Positions 51,347 through 60,659 of a stretch of DNA of 64,000 nucleotides are shown here, in pieces. How positions within the stretch are numbered: position 1 is the stretch's first letter; each line of letters opens with the position of its first letter. This DNA is from Arcanobacterium_A bovis (GTDB taxonomy: Bacteria > Actinomycetota > Actinomycetes > Actinomycetales > Actinomycetaceae): the NCBI RefSeq assembly GCF_042655305.1, contig NZ_JBHSLR010000006.1; one strand, written 5' to 3'. The position numbers were made by a program, and so were the translations under genes. The notes under the pieces were generated by a model. The model made no database searches. It was not told the origin of the DNA and was given only the letters and a program-made list of their open reading frames with translations.

Positions 51347-51433
51347 CGGTGTATTGGGAACGGCGTACCGTGGGCTCATTGATACCGCACCCAACACCGT
51401 AAGCTCAGCGCACCCGCTGCCAACGTATGCTAA

Positions 51434-51475
51434 AGGCCGGCTTTACATTGTAAATCTACAGTGTAAAGCCGGCCT
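51434..51475 (-). terminator. Terminator hairpin downstream of tRNA-Arg
   Basis: Arms 51434-51452 and 51457-51475 form a 19-bp stem with one G-T pair and the four-base loop AATC. It begins five bases beyond the 3' end of the tRNA on the minus strand and is followed there by CTTTAG, a short T-run. Confidence 0.75.
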
Positions 51476-51479
51476 GCTG

Positions 51480-51552
51480 TGCCCCGAACAGGATTCGAAC
51501 CTGCGACCTTTCGCTCCGGAGGCGAACGCTCTATCCCCTGAGCTATCGGGGC
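51480..51552 (-). tRNA. tRNA-Arg, anticodon CCG
   Basis: A 73-base cloverleaf on the minus strand. The acceptor stem GCCCCGA pairs with TCGGGGC; the D stem is GCTC/GAGC; the anticodon stem TTCGC/GCGAA encloses the loop CTCCGGA, giving anticodon CCG, which reads the Arg codon CGG; the T stem GCAGG/CCTGT (one G-T pair) encloses TTCGAAT. The discriminator is A, and CCA is not encoded (genomic CAG follows). It sits just upstream of argS, on the opposite strand. Confidence 0.95.
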
Positions 51553-51563
51553 AACGATAAAAG

Positions 51564-51572
51564 AGTATAGCA
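51564..51572 (-). promoter_or_regulatory. Candidate extended -10 promoter of tRNA-Arg
   Basis: On the minus strand TGCTATACT (51572-51564) is an extended -10 element. It would start transcription near 51557, about five bases before the mature 5' end. The -35 is poor, as allowed for extended -10 promoters. Confidence 0.5.
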
Positions 51573-51700
51573 GTACAACATTTCAATCTACGAATTATTG
51601 AGGTGTGAATTATTGGCTAGCTAGTGGCAAAGAATGCACTTGGCGCAAGAGAATGGCTAAGTTCACCGCCCCAGAAATAGGGAACAAGTAGATATCTAGC

Positions 51701-51706
51701 TACAAT
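51701..51706 (+). promoter_or_regulatory. Candidate -10 box for leaderless argS
   Basis: TACAAT (51701-51706) ends exactly six bases before the argS ATG at 51713, and no Shine-Dalgarno sequence is present. The transcript would begin at the start codon. The -35 region is weak. Confidence 0.5.
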
Positions 51707-51712
51707 TAACAC

Positions 51713-53386
51713 ATGACACCAGAGGAACTTTCAGCATTTATCCGCACGTCGCTTCTTGAAGCGATTTCTGAGAATCTTATTGATCTTAGCGAAGAAGATA
51801 TCCCGGTCGAGATCAAGGTTGAACGCCCTCGATCTCGCGAGCACGGCGACTGGGCAACCAATATTGCCATGCAGCTTGCGAAAAAGGCAGGCACGAATCC
51901 ACGTGCTTTTGCAGGTATTTTGACTGAAAAGCTGAATGCGAACCCAGATATCACCAAGACGGATATTGCTGGTCCTGGCTTTATAAACATCACCTTGAAT
52001 GCGGCAGCAGCCGGCGAATTGGCACGTACGATTCTCACCGCTGGTGAATCTTATGGTCGCAACCAGAGCGCCGAAGGTACGCATGTGAATCTGGAGTTTG
52101 TATCGGCCAATCCAACTGGTCCTATCCACGTGGGCGGCGCCCGCTGGGCTGCTGTAGGCGATTCTTTGGCTCGCATCCTCGAAGCAACGGGTGTGAATGT
52201 TACGCGCGAATACTACTTCAACGATCACGGTGCGCAGATTGACCGTTTCTCAAAGTCCTTGCTTGCCCGTGCTCGTGGTCAAGAAGCTCCAGAGGATGGC
52301 TACGGTGGTCAGTACATCGAAGATATAGCCAACGAAGTTCTTGGTGCACACCCTGAGGTCACTTTGGCCGAACTTGACGACGCCGCAGCTCAAGAGTTTT
52401 TCCGCGAATACGGCGTGAACCTCATGTTCGCCGAAATCAAAAAAGAGCTTGAAGCTTTCCGTGTCCACTTTGATGTGTTCTTCCACGAAGATACGCTGCA
52501 CAAATCAGGTGCTGTGGATCGCGCTATTGAAACCTTGCGTAGCAAGGGAGTTATTTTCGAGCAAGACGGCGCAACCTGGGTTCGTACCACCGATTTTGGT
52601 GACGATAAGGATCGCGTGATTATTAAGTCCGACGGCGATGCGGCTTACTTCGCGGGCGACATCGCCTACTACCTGGACAAGCGTAATCGTGGTGCTGATC
52701 AGGTTATTCTCATGCTCGGCGCCGATCACCACGGATACATTGGTCGAATTTATGCCATGACCCGCGCTTTTGGCGATACTGCTGGAAAGGGCGAAAACCA
52801 CGAGATTCTCATCGGACAGCTCGTCAATTTGGTGCGCGACGGCGAACCGGTGCGTATGTCGAAACGTGCGGGCACGATCGTCGTCCTGGCAGATTTGGTG
52901 GAAGCAGCAGGGGTTGACGCCGCGCGCTACTCGCTCGTACGCGCAGCGATGGACACTACCCTCGAAATCGATCTGGCTTTGATTTCCTCTCATACCAATG
53001 AAAATCCGGTGTACTACGTGCAGTATGCTCATGCCCGCACAAAGTCGGTTGACCGCAATGCGGCAGAACACGGCGTTACGCGCGATAATTTCGATCCGAG
53101 CTTGCTCGATTCTGAGGCGGATAACGAACTTTTGGCAACGCTCGCGAAGTATCCAGAGATCGTGTCACAAGCCGCCCAGCTGCGCGAACCTCATCGGATT
53201 GCTCGCTATGTGGAAGACTTAGCCGGCGCATATCACGCTTGGTATGGTAAGTCGAGAGTCACACCACGTGCTGATGAAGAGGTAACTCCGGTGCATCAGG
53301 CGCGTTTGTGGCTTAACGACGCTACTGGTCAAGTTTTGGCCAATGGACTTGGTCTTTTGGGAGTGAGTGCTCCAGATAAGATGTAG
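51713..53386 (+). CDS. argS: Arginyl-tRNA synthetase
   Basis: Class I aminoacyl-tRNA synthetase, 557 residues. The HIGH-type motif is GPIHVGGAR (about residues 135-143) and the KMSKS-type motif is RMSKRAG near residue 381. An ArgRS N-terminal domain (about residues 1-110) precedes the catalytic core, and the C-terminal DALR anticodon-binding domain contains NPVYYVQYAHARTKS. It charges tRNA-Arg, including the tRNA encoded just upstream. The gene lacks a ribosome-binding site and seems to be leaderless. First gene of the lysine/threonine cluster. Confidence 0.96.
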   Translation: MTPEELSAFIRTSLLEAISENLIDLSEEDIPVEIKVERPRSREHGDWATNIAMQLAKKAGTNPRAFAGILTEKLNANPDITKTDIAGPGFINITLNAAAAGELARTILTAGESYGRNQSAEGTHVNLEFVSANPTGPIHVGGARWAAVGDSLARILEATGVNVTREYYFNDHGAQIDRFSKSLLARARGQEAPEDGYGGQYIEDIANEVLGAHPEVTLAELDDAAAQEFFREYGVNLMFAEIKKELEAFRVHFDVFFHEDTLHKSGAVDRAIETLRSKGVIFEQDGATWVRTTDFGDDKDRVIIKSDGDAAYFAGDIAYYLDKRNRGADQVILMLGADHHGYIGRIYAMTRAFGDTAGKGENHEILIGQLVNLVRDGEPVRMSKRAGTIVVLADLVEAAGVDAARYSLVRAAMDTTLEIDLALISSHTNENPVYYVQYAHARTKSVDRNAAEHGVTRDNFDPSLLDSEADNELLATLAKYPEIVSQAAQLREPHRIARYVEDLAGAYHAWYGKSRVTPRADEEVTPVHQARLWLNDATGQVLANGLGLLGVSAPDKM

Positions 53387-53426
53387 TGCTTGACCGAGCT
53401 CCGCAAGGAATTCCGAAAGGATAAAT

Positions 53427-54800
53427 ATGAATATGGAACAGCTTGAAGCGCCAGTCCCAGATGGAGCACCTCACGGAGTTTGGTCAATAAATACAGAGCG
53501 TTTGCCTTCGGGTGAATTATGCGTCGCTGGTGTGCCAGTGGGGCAGATCGCGCAGGAGTTTCCCACCCCACGTTTCGTGCTCGACGCGAATGACGCGCGC
53601 TCGCGGGCACGTGCATGGAAAGAGGCGATGGATCAGGCCTTTGCTGATTTGGCCGGCGCGCACGTCTATTACGCTGGAAAAGCCTTTCTTTCCAAGGCCT
53701 TTGCTCGGTGGATGTACGAAGAAGGCCTCCATATCGACACGGCTTCTGAAGGCGAGCTAGTTACTGCATTAGCCGGCGGAGTGCCAGGTAGTGCGTGTGG
53801 TCTGCACGGAAATAACAAATCTCGAGCCGAAATTGAACGAGCTTTGCGCGAAGGCGTAGCCCATATTGTGGTCGATTCGCTCGCCGAGCTTGAATTTGTC
53901 AATGTTGTTGCGCAGGAAAACAACGCCGTCGCTCCAATCTATCTGCGGCTAACTACCGGCGTTCACGCTGGCGGGCACGAGTTTATTGCCACGGCGCACG
54001 AGGATCAGAAATTTGGTCTTTCGGTGACGACGGGCGTGGCGCGGCAAGCGATGGCACGTGCACACGAACTAGAGAACGTGCAGCTCATCGGTTTGCATTC
54101 GCATATTGGATCACAAATCTCGGCAACCGAGGGATTCGCACAGGCGGCGCAAGTTATTTTTGAAGAGCGAGTCTGGGCACATGAGCAGGGGATCGCCATC
54201 AATGAGATCGATCTCGGCGGTGGCTATGGCATCCGTTATACGGCAGCCGACGATATCGCTCCCAGCCCGCGCGAGTTTGCGCGGATTCTTGCGCAGGTAG
54301 TGCGCGAGCACGTGGAGAAGACCGGTCTACCGGCACCGCTGGTTTCTATCGAGCCGGGCCGTTCGATCGTCGCTCCAGCGATGTTTACGCTGTACACGGT
54401 GGGTACAGTCAAAGATGTTGCCATTGATTCTGGCGTGCGTACCTATGTTTCGGTAGACGGCGGAATGTCCGATAATATTCGTCCCGCCCTGTACGAAGCC
54501 GATTACACTGCGGCTCTGGCTGCTCGAAATTCACAAGCCCCTACCCAGCGCTGCCGCGTGGTAGGAAAGCACTGCGAATCTGGAGATATCGTGGTGCGAA
54601 ATGTAGCCTTGCCGTCCGATATTCATGCTGGTGATTTGCTTGCTGTGCCCGCAACGGGGGCCTATGGGCGGGCGATGGCGTCTAATTACAATATGTTGCC
54701 ACGGCCAGGTGTGGTAGCAGTTGAAGACGGCGTACTCACCGAGCTTATTCGCAGCGAGAGTATTGATGACCTTCTCGCTCTCGATCAAGACCAGCAATAA
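53427..54800 (+). CDS. lysA: Diaminopimelate decarboxylase
   Basis: PLP enzyme making lysine from meso-diaminopimelate, 457 residues. The cofactor Lys is in HVYYAGKAFLSKAFAR (about residue 78), the Gly-rich phosphate loop is LGGGYGIRY (about residues 266-274), the C-terminal Cys-Glu of KHCESGDIV (about residues 377-385) contacts the substrate, and GAYGRAMASNYNM closes the site. ATG preceded by AAAGGA, 40 bases after argS. The argS-lysA-hom order is classic for actinobacteria. Confidence 0.96.
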   Translation: MNMEQLEAPVPDGAPHGVWSINTERLPSGELCVAGVPVGQIAQEFPTPRFVLDANDARSRARAWKEAMDQAFADLAGAHVYYAGKAFLSKAFARWMYEEGLHIDTASEGELVTALAGGVPGSACGLHGNNKSRAEIERALREGVAHIVVDSLAELEFVNVVAQENNAVAPIYLRLTTGVHAGGHEFIATAHEDQKFGLSVTTGVARQAMARAHELENVQLIGLHSHIGSQISATEGFAQAAQVIFEERVWAHEQGIAINEIDLGGGYGIRYTAADDIAPSPREFARILAQVVREHVEKTGLPAPLVSIEPGRSIVAPAMFTLYTVGTVKDVAIDSGVRTYVSVDGGMSDNIRPALYEADYTAALAARNSQAPTQRCRVVGKHCESGDIVVRNVALPSDIHAGDLLAVPATGAYGRAMASNYNMLPRPGVVAVEDGVLTELIRSESIDDLLALDQDQQ

Positions 54801-54811
54801 CGTACAGAGTA

Positions 54812-56164
54812 GTGGTGGAACTAGTGGAAAACGCAGAAAAAACGGTCAAGATCGCGCTATTGGGTTGCGGTACGGTTGGCACTCAAGTGGCGCGGTTACT
54901 CAATGAGCAATCCGCACTTCTCGCAGCCCGCGCCGGGGCGAAGCTCGAGCTCATCGGGATTGCAGTCAATAATTTAGATGCGCAACGCGACCCTTCGATT
55001 GACCGCACCTTGCTCACGGACGATCCTTATTCGCTCATCTCGAAAGCGGATATCGTTATTGAACTAATCGGCGGAATCGAACCCGCTCGCACTCTCGTAC
55101 GTGCAGCGCTCAGTAGTGGAGCGAGCGTCGTCACCGGAAATAAAGCGCTACTGGCCACACACGGCCCTGAGCTTTATGACCTCGCTACCCAAAGCGACGT
55201 CGATCTTTATTACGAAGCTGCCGTGGCAGGAGCCGTGCCCGTTGTATACGGTTTGCGCGAGTCCTTGGCGGGCGACCAGGTCAATACCGTCATGGGCATA
55301 ATGAACGGCACCACGAACTTCATTCTCGATGCAATGACGACGCAGGGTATGGATTTCGATTCGGCGCTTAAACTTGCGCAGGATCTCGGTTTCGCTGAGG
55401 CCGATCCTTCGGCTGACGTGGATGGTTACGACGCCGGAGCCAAAATTGCGATTCTGGCTTCCCTTGCGTTCCACACCCGTGTGAGCTTGGATGATGTGAA
55501 AGTCGACGGTATTCGTGCGATTAGTTCTGACGATATCGCCTCGGCGGATGCTGCCGGGTACGTGATAAAGCTGATTGCGCGGGCGCATCGCCACAGTGAT
55601 GAGGGCGGCGAGACAGGTATCGAGATGTCGGTGAGCCCAACTCTCGTGGCCAAGGATCATCCGCTTGCCTCGGTGCATGGTTCCTTTAACGCGGTGCTAA
55701 TTGAAGCAAAATCTGCCGATCAACTCATGTTTTACGGGCGGGGTGCTGGCGGTGCGCCAACCGCATCGGCGGTGCTTTCGGATGTGGTAGCTGCTGCAGC
55801 GAAACGAGTGATAGGTGGGCACGCTCCGCGCGAAGTCATTTATGGAAATTTGCCAGTTCTTCCAGCTGCTGAGTTCAGCTCGCGGTACTACATCAAATTG
55901 GAAGTTGCAGATGCAGTTGGCGTATTGGCTGGTCTCACTCAGCGTTTTGCGGCAGCGGGAGTGTCTATTTCCTCGGTGATCCAAAATAGGGCAGACGGAA
56001 GATCTGAGTCGGCTCGATCCGAAACGCATTCGGCGCAAAACGCTCAGATCACAATAATTACCCACGTTGTGCGGCAAGCAGCTATCGATCATGTGATTGA
56101 AGAACTGAAAGAATCGGCCGATGTAATCGGTGTAACAAGCATCTTGAAGGTGGAGGAAAACTGA
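54812..56164 (+). CDS. hom: Homoserine dehydrogenase
   Basis: 450 residues; GTG start, with a second in-frame GTG immediately after. The NAD(P)-binding motif is LLGCGTVGTQVARLL (about residues 16-30); the catalytic core has VTGNKALLA, GIMNGTTNFILDAM and DVDGYDAGAKIAIL, which includes the active-site Asp and Lys; the C-terminal 90 residues form an ACT domain for threonine feedback. It reduces aspartate semialdehyde to homoserine. The stop shares one base with the thrC ATG. Confidence 0.96.
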   Translation: MVELVENAEKTVKIALLGCGTVGTQVARLLNEQSALLAARAGAKLELIGIAVNNLDAQRDPSIDRTLLTDDPYSLISKADIVIELIGGIEPARTLVRAALSSGASVVTGNKALLATHGPELYDLATQSDVDLYYEAAVAGAVPVVYGLRESLAGDQVNTVMGIMNGTTNFILDAMTTQGMDFDSALKLAQDLGFAEADPSADVDGYDAGAKIAILASLAFHTRVSLDDVKVDGIRAISSDDIASADAAGYVIKLIARAHRHSDEGGETGIEMSVSPTLVAKDHPLASVHGSFNAVLIEAKSADQLMFYGRGAGGAPTASAVLSDVVAAAAKRVIGGHAPREVIYGNLPVLPAAEFSSRYYIKLEVADAVGVLAGLTQRFAAAGVSISSVIQNRADGRSESARSETHSAQNAQITIITHVVRQAAIDHVIEELKESADVIGVTSILKVEEN

Positions 56165-57264
56165 TGGCACATCAATGGCGAGGACTCATTAACGAATACC
56201 GCGAGCGCCTGCCGTTCGCAAAGAACGACCCCGTCGTCACCCTCCTCGAGGGAGGAACGCCGCTCGTTTACGCCCAGGCCTTGAGCGATCTGGTTTCTGC
56301 CGAAGTGTTCGTAAAGGTTGAAGGAGCGAATCCTACTGGATCGTTCAAAGACCGTGGTATGACCACTGCAATCTCTCATGTTTTGCAAAGCGACACCAAG
56401 ATTGTGGCCTGTGCGTCTACCGGCAATACCTCGGCTTCTGCTGCCGCCTATGCGGTGGCGGCGGGTTTGGAATGTGCGGTTATCCTTCCTGCTGGCAAAA
56501 TCGCTGCTGGTAAATTGGCGCAGGCGATTGTGCACGGTGCGAAGCTAGTAGCTGTGGATGGAAATTTTGACGATTGTCTCAATATTGTGCGCGAGCTGAC
56601 CCAGAATTATCCGGTGGCGCTCGTTAACTCAGTAAATCCCTATCGCTTGCAGGGGCAAAAGACGGCCGCTTTTGAAATCGTGGACGCGCTCGGCGACGCA
56701 CCAGATATCCATGTGTTGCCAGTAGGCAATGCAGGCAATATTTCCGCATATTGGATGGGATATAACGAGTATGCAGGCAAATTAACGGCGGCTTCAATTG
56801 AGGAGTCGGCACTTTCGCTCGATCCGGTAGCTACGAAAGTTCCGCAGATGTGGGGAATCCAGGCATGGGGTGCGGCACCATTTGTGCTGGGGCATCCAGT
56901 GGCACAGCCTGAGACGATTGCGACGGCGATTCGGATTGGCAATCCTGCTTCTTGGGATTACGCCCAAGCAGCGAAAACGGATTCGCACGGTTGGATTGAT
57001 CGAGTTACTGACGACGAAATCTTGCACGCGCAGTCTGTATTGGCTGCACAGGTGGGAATTTTCGTAGAACCAGCGTCGGCAGCATCGGTGGCTGGTCTTA
57101 TTAAGGCAGCTCAGGCAGGGAAAGTTCCAAAAGGCGCGCGCATTGTGTGTACGGTGACTGGAAATGGTTTGAAAGATACCGCTACCGCGCTTGGAAATGC
57201 CGAGCTCACGTTCGAACCGATTGAGCCTCACGTACAAGCTGCCGTGAGTGCTCTAGAATTGTGA
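56164..57264 (+). CDS. thrC: Threonine synthase
   Basis: PLP enzyme converting phosphohomoserine to threonine, 366 residues. NPTGSFKDRGMTTAI (about residues 57-71) contains the cofactor Lys, ASTGNTSASAAAYA (about residues 80-93) the phosphate-binding Asn region, and LPVGNAGNISAYWMGY the second Gly-rich loop. Short class of threonine synthase, as in mycobacteria. Coupled to hom by TGATG. The order hom-thrC-thrB is the mycobacterial one. Confidence 0.96.
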   Translation: MAHQWRGLINEYRERLPFAKNDPVVTLLEGGTPLVYAQALSDLVSAEVFVKVEGANPTGSFKDRGMTTAISHVLQSDTKIVACASTGNTSASAAAYAVAAGLECAVILPAGKIAAGKLAQAIVHGAKLVAVDGNFDDCLNIVRELTQNYPVALVNSVNPYRLQGQKTAAFEIVDALGDAPDIHVLPVGNAGNISAYWMGYNEYAGKLTAASIEESALSLDPVATKVPQMWGIQAWGAAPFVLGHPVAQPETIATAIRIGNPASWDYAQAAKTDSHGWIDRVTDDEILHAQSVLAAQVGIFVEPASAASVAGLIKAAQAGKVPKGARIVCTVTGNGLKDTATALGNAELTFEPIEPHVQAAVSALEL

Positions 57265-57376
57265 GTGCTCCGACGTCGTCAGGGCGTAGACGCCGTGTGC
57301 GAGCGGTTAACGACATCGGTACGTGGAAACTTTACACCGCGATGGTGTGGCGATACTGGGAAAGGTTCAGAGCTTT

Positions 57377-58288
57377 ATGCGATTGATCAATAGCCATGCG
57401 CGGGTGCGTGTGCCTGCTACCTCGGGAAATCTAGGTCCAGGCTTTGATTCGATGGGAATGGCTCACGATCTGTGGGACGAAGTCGCAGTAACGCTTACCA
57501 CCGGAGCATCGCGTGTGGTGATTCTTGGCGAGGGATCGCAAACACTTCCGCGCGATGAAAGCCACCTTATCGTGCAGACTATCAAGACGACGCTCGAACG
57601 CCTCGGGGCTCCAAGCTCAGGCATTGATCTTGTATGTAGAAATAAAATTCCGCACGGTCGTGGATTGGGTTCCTCAGCTGCGGCGATTGTGGCGGCAATA
57701 ATGCTGGTTAAAGGGCTAATTGACCGCCCGGACGCCCTCGATGAAGCCGCGATGTTGAAACTTGCCACTGAGTTTGAGGGACATCCAGACAATGCTGCTC
57801 CCGCGATCTACGGTGGAGCTACCCTCTCGTGGGGTGAAGGCGACGGGCTTGAAACGGCTCGATTGAATGTGTCGCCTAACGTCAAGACGGCGTTGCTCGT
57901 TCCCAACGAAGTGCTTCCCACCTCGCAAGCTCGATCAGTATTGCCCAGTGCCGTTCCGCATCGCGATGCCGTATTTAACTCCGCTCGATCTGCTTTGCTG
58001 GTACATGCGCTTGAACATCAACCTGAACTGCTCTTTGCCGCCACTGCCGACAAACTCCACCAGGATTATCGGGCAGATTCGATGCCAAAGAGCGCCGCGA
58101 TGTTAGAGGCGTTGCGAGCGGCAAATTGGCCGGCTGTGATTTCGGGAGCGGGTCCAACGATTCTCGTATTTGCCCATATTGATGCACCCATGGCAAAAAT
58201 TCTTGGCGAGCAGGGCTTTAGAGTTATCAATTCGACTCAAGTGCGCGGTGCACATTTTGTTGATGATAACGGTAACGTACAAAGCTGA
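57377..58288 (+). CDS. thrB: Homoserine kinase
   Basis: GHMP-family kinase, 303 residues from the ATG at 57377; a frame extension to a GTG at 57323 exists but does not match the family N-terminus. VRVPATSGNLGPGFDSMG (about residues 10-27) and IPHGRGLGSSAAAIVAAIML (about residues 92-111, the ATP loop) are diagnostic, and VISGAGPTILVF near the C-terminus is motif 3. It phosphorylates homoserine for ThrC. AAAGG lies about 11 bases upstream, a little far. The 112-base gap after thrC encodes nothing obvious. Confidence 0.95.
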   Translation: MRLINSHARVRVPATSGNLGPGFDSMGMAHDLWDEVAVTLTTGASRVVILGEGSQTLPRDESHLIVQTIKTTLERLGAPSSGIDLVCRNKIPHGRGLGSSAAAIVAAIMLVKGLIDRPDALDEAAMLKLATEFEGHPDNAAPAIYGGATLSWGEGDGLETARLNVSPNVKTALLVPNEVLPTSQARSVLPSAVPHRDAVFNSARSALLVHALEHQPELLFAATADKLHQDYRADSMPKSAAMLEALRAANWPAVISGAGPTILVFAHIDAPMAKILGEQGFRVINSTQVRGAHFVDDNGNVQS

Positions 58289-58686
58289 AACAGTAAGGCT
58301 TAGTGCGGTTGTTGTGTTACACGGTCGCGCGGCTGCATAACCTAGTGATGCAAGGTGTACAGCGCTGTGCTGCGAGCTATACTTCCGATGCATATTTGAG
58401 GTGCGACATCAAGAATCATAGAGGTAGAACACAATTAAGAGCTTAAGATTTCGAAAGTGTTTTACTTGCGTGTAGTATTGCAACTAGACAGCAGTTGTTT
58501 GGTTAAACCAATCGATCACATGCTGTGCCGCTCGATAAGGTCAAAGAGTCGGCGGCTCGGTTTCAAGCATTCCAATTGTGTTATGCATGAACTATTTTTC
58601 TGTCTAAATTTATTATCCTCGTGACTTTCCGAGGACGAATCATCACAAGAACAACGTACCGAAGTGGTACCCGGGGAAGGAACCTC
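58289..58686. other. 398-base upstream region of rho
   Basis: No protein gene is seen. Notable sequences are a 10-bp palindrome ACAGCGCTGT (58359-58368), the palindrome TTGGTTAAACCAA (58499-58511), a possible -10 TATTAT (58611-58616) that would give a leader of about 65 bases, and a small hairpin GTACC-gaagt-GGTAC (58656-58670) ending just before the ribosome-binding sequence GGGGAAGG. The small hairpin could affect rho translation. A frame open from 58621 is judged non-coding before 58687. Confidence 0.45.
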
Positions 58687-60468
58687 GTGAGCGAAACCTC
58701 CACCAAGACCAGCGGTTCACTGGCAAGCAAACTTTTGCCGGAGCTGAAGCAAATTGCAGCTTCGATGGGTATTAAAATGCCCCCTAAATCGCGTAAAGCA
58801 GACTACGTTGCAGCCATTTCACAAGCAGGATCTGCGGCGAAGTCTACGTCTTCTCAGGAAGCTGCTGCGCCTTCGCGCGAGCGCAGGTCAAAGGCTCAAA
58901 CCTCTGCCAAATCGAGCGATAAGATCTCAACCCAGAACGACGAGCAAGCCACTCCTGCAGCTGAAGGAACCGAAAATATCTTCGGTGACTTGCCACGTCG
59001 CAGTCGTAACCGGAACCGCAGCGCCGATCGCGACGGCGTAGAACGCCGTCCTCGTGTGCGCCGCGAAGCAGAAGAACTCTCGGCGCAAGACAAGCAAGCT
59101 GCATTAGAAGCGCTGGGCGAGGCTGCCGAACGCCGTGCCGCTGAGCAGCAGCGCGATGGGGAAGGCGACGACGAAAACCCACGTCGTAACCGCAATCGTC
59201 GCGAACGCAACCGCAACAACCGCCGCGAAAATCCACGCAACCGCAACAACCGCCGCGATGGAGCGCCTAATAATGCGCGCGCTGATATTGTGGACGTCGA
59301 AGACGAGGCTACCGACGAAGAAGTACTCATTCCAGTAGCCGGAATCCTCGATATTTCTGGAACCAATGCCTACTTGCGCACGGGTGGTTATCTGCCTGGC
59401 AAGAACGATGCTTACGTTTCACAGCAGATTATCAAGAAGTTTGGTTTGCGTCGTGGCGACGCCGTGGCAGGTGCGGTGCGTTCGGTAACCGAAGCTAGCG
59501 TGCGTCGCGGTCAGCGCCAGCACAAATACAATCCGCTGGTAGAAGTCACCGCTATTAATGGCCTATCGCCAGAAGAAAGTGCCAAGCGTCCAGAGTTCAA
59601 TAAACTGACGCCACTTTATCCGCAGGATATGTTGCGTATGGAAACCACGCAAAATGCGCTCACTACCCGCATTGTTGATTTGGTAGCGCCAATTGGCAAG
59701 GGGCAGCGCGGTTTGATTGTGTCTCCGCCAAAAGCGGGCAAAACTGTCGTGATGCAGCAGTTGGCGATGGCCATTGCAAAGAATGATCCAAATGTTCATC
59801 TCATGGTGGTACTCGTCGACGAACGCCCTGAGGAAGTCACCGACATGCAGCGTTTGGTCAAGGGTGAGGTCATTGCTTCAACGTTTGACCGTCCGGCTAC
59901 CGATCACACCATCGTTGCAGAGCTCGCCGTTGAGCGTGCCAAGCGTTTGGTAGAACTCGGGCAAGACGTCGTCATCCTCCTCGATTCACTCACTCGCCTT
60001 TCGCGTGCCTACAACTTGGCAGCTCCGGCTTCTGGACGCATTCTCTCTGGTGGCGTGGACGCTGCTGCGCTTTACCCGCCAAAGAAGTTCTTTGGTGCTG
60101 CGCGCAATATTGAAAATGGCGGTTCGCTCACGATCATCGCTTCGGCGCTTGTGGAAACTGGATCGAAGATGGACGAAGTGATCTTCGAAGAGTTCAAGGG
60201 CACCGGAAATATGGAATTGCGTCTGTCTCGTCAATTGGCGGATCGCCGTATTTTCCCTGCTGTTGACATTAATGCCTCGGGTACTCGCCGCGAAGAACAA
60301 CTGTTCAGCAACGAAGAATTGCAGATCGTATGGCATCTTCGTCGCGCATTGGGCACTCTCGATGTGCAGGAAGCTTCGGATTACCTGCTTAATCGTCTGC
60401 GTAAGACTGAGTCCAACAAGGAATTCTTGGTCTCGATCGTGCGTGGTATGCAGAACAACGCTGAATAA
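58687..60468 (+). CDS. rho: Transcription termination factor Rho, with Arg/Asn-rich insertion
   Basis: RNA-dependent ATPase that ends transcripts, 593 residues from a GTG at 58687 (AAGGA just upstream). Residues 1-55 are the Rho N-terminal domain (LASKLLPELKQIAASMGI). About residues 60-215 form an actinobacterial insertion, most of it charged; about 163-195 are nearly all Arg and Asn. The RNA-binding cold-shock fold follows (GILDISGTNAYLRTGGYLPG), then Walker A PPKAGKTVVMQQLA (about residue 346), the Q-loop region and the R-loop. The insertion probably binds RNA or promotes condensates, as proposed for other Rho IDRs; that part is inference. Confidence 0.96.
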   Translation: MSETSTKTSGSLASKLLPELKQIAASMGIKMPPKSRKADYVAAISQAGSAAKSTSSQEAAAPSRERRSKAQTSAKSSDKISTQNDEQATPAAEGTENIFGDLPRRSRNRNRSADRDGVERRPRVRREAEELSAQDKQAALEALGEAAERRAAEQQRDGEGDDENPRRNRNRRERNRNNRRENPRNRNNRRDGAPNNARADIVDVEDEATDEEVLIPVAGILDISGTNAYLRTGGYLPGKNDAYVSQQIIKKFGLRRGDAVAGAVRSVTEASVRRGQRQHKYNPLVEVTAINGLSPEESAKRPEFNKLTPLYPQDMLRMETTQNALTTRIVDLVAPIGKGQRGLIVSPPKAGKTVVMQQLAMAIAKNDPNVHLMVVLVDERPEEVTDMQRLVKGEVIASTFDRPATDHTIVAELAVERAKRLVELGQDVVILLDSLTRLSRAYNLAAPASGRILSGGVDAAALYPPKKFFGAARNIENGGSLTIIASALVETGSKMDEVIFEEFKGTGNMELRLSRQLADRRIFPAVDINASGTRREEQLFSNEELQIVWHLRRALGTLDVQEASDYLLNRLRKTESNKEFLVSIVRGMQNNAE

Positions 60469-60485
60469 AACTGAGCTAATTGGCT

Positions 60486-60529
60486 GTAGCGCCACGCGAA
60501 TGAGCACTTGCTCACGTCGGTGGCGCTAC
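60486..60529 (+). terminator. Hairpin after rho
   Basis: GTAGCGCCAC (60486-60495) and GTGGCGCTAC (60520-60529) pair perfectly and enclose a second stem, TGAGC/GCTCA. There is no T-run, so it may be a processing or stability element between rho and rpmE as much as a terminator. Confidence 0.55.
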
Positions 60530-60659
60530 TGTGCCGAAAAGTGATTTAATATAGCGTCGGCTTCTGGTTCACCACTTCGCAGCTTCGGCAAGCTTAGGCC
60601 AGTTCATACTGTTCAAGTGCGCTGTGGACCCAGGGCGTTAAACGATCCAAGGAGAAAAA

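Larger units (their letters stand above)
51055..51479. other. Gene-free region with hairpin array and inverted repeats
   Basis: 425 bases between the dehydrogenase gene and tRNA-Arg. It holds three AT-rich palindromic units spaced 52 bases apart (51089-51226), a 13-bp inverted-repeat pair (51272-51346), a weaker inverted pair (GGTGTATTGGG around 51349 with CCCAACACC near 51400), and a tRNA terminator hairpin. I see no credible protein gene here. Confidence 0.8.

Noticed and set aside
51318..51560. Open frame of 80 codons reading through the tRNA-Arg gene
   Set aside because: Its second half is the antisense of the tRNA (a familiar false translation), there is no ribosome-binding site, and the rest covers the inverted repeats.
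58621..58686. Rho start at the GTG at 58621
   Set aside because: The 22 extra residues do not fit the family; the GTG at 58687 has AAGGA directly upstream and gives the expected N-terminus.
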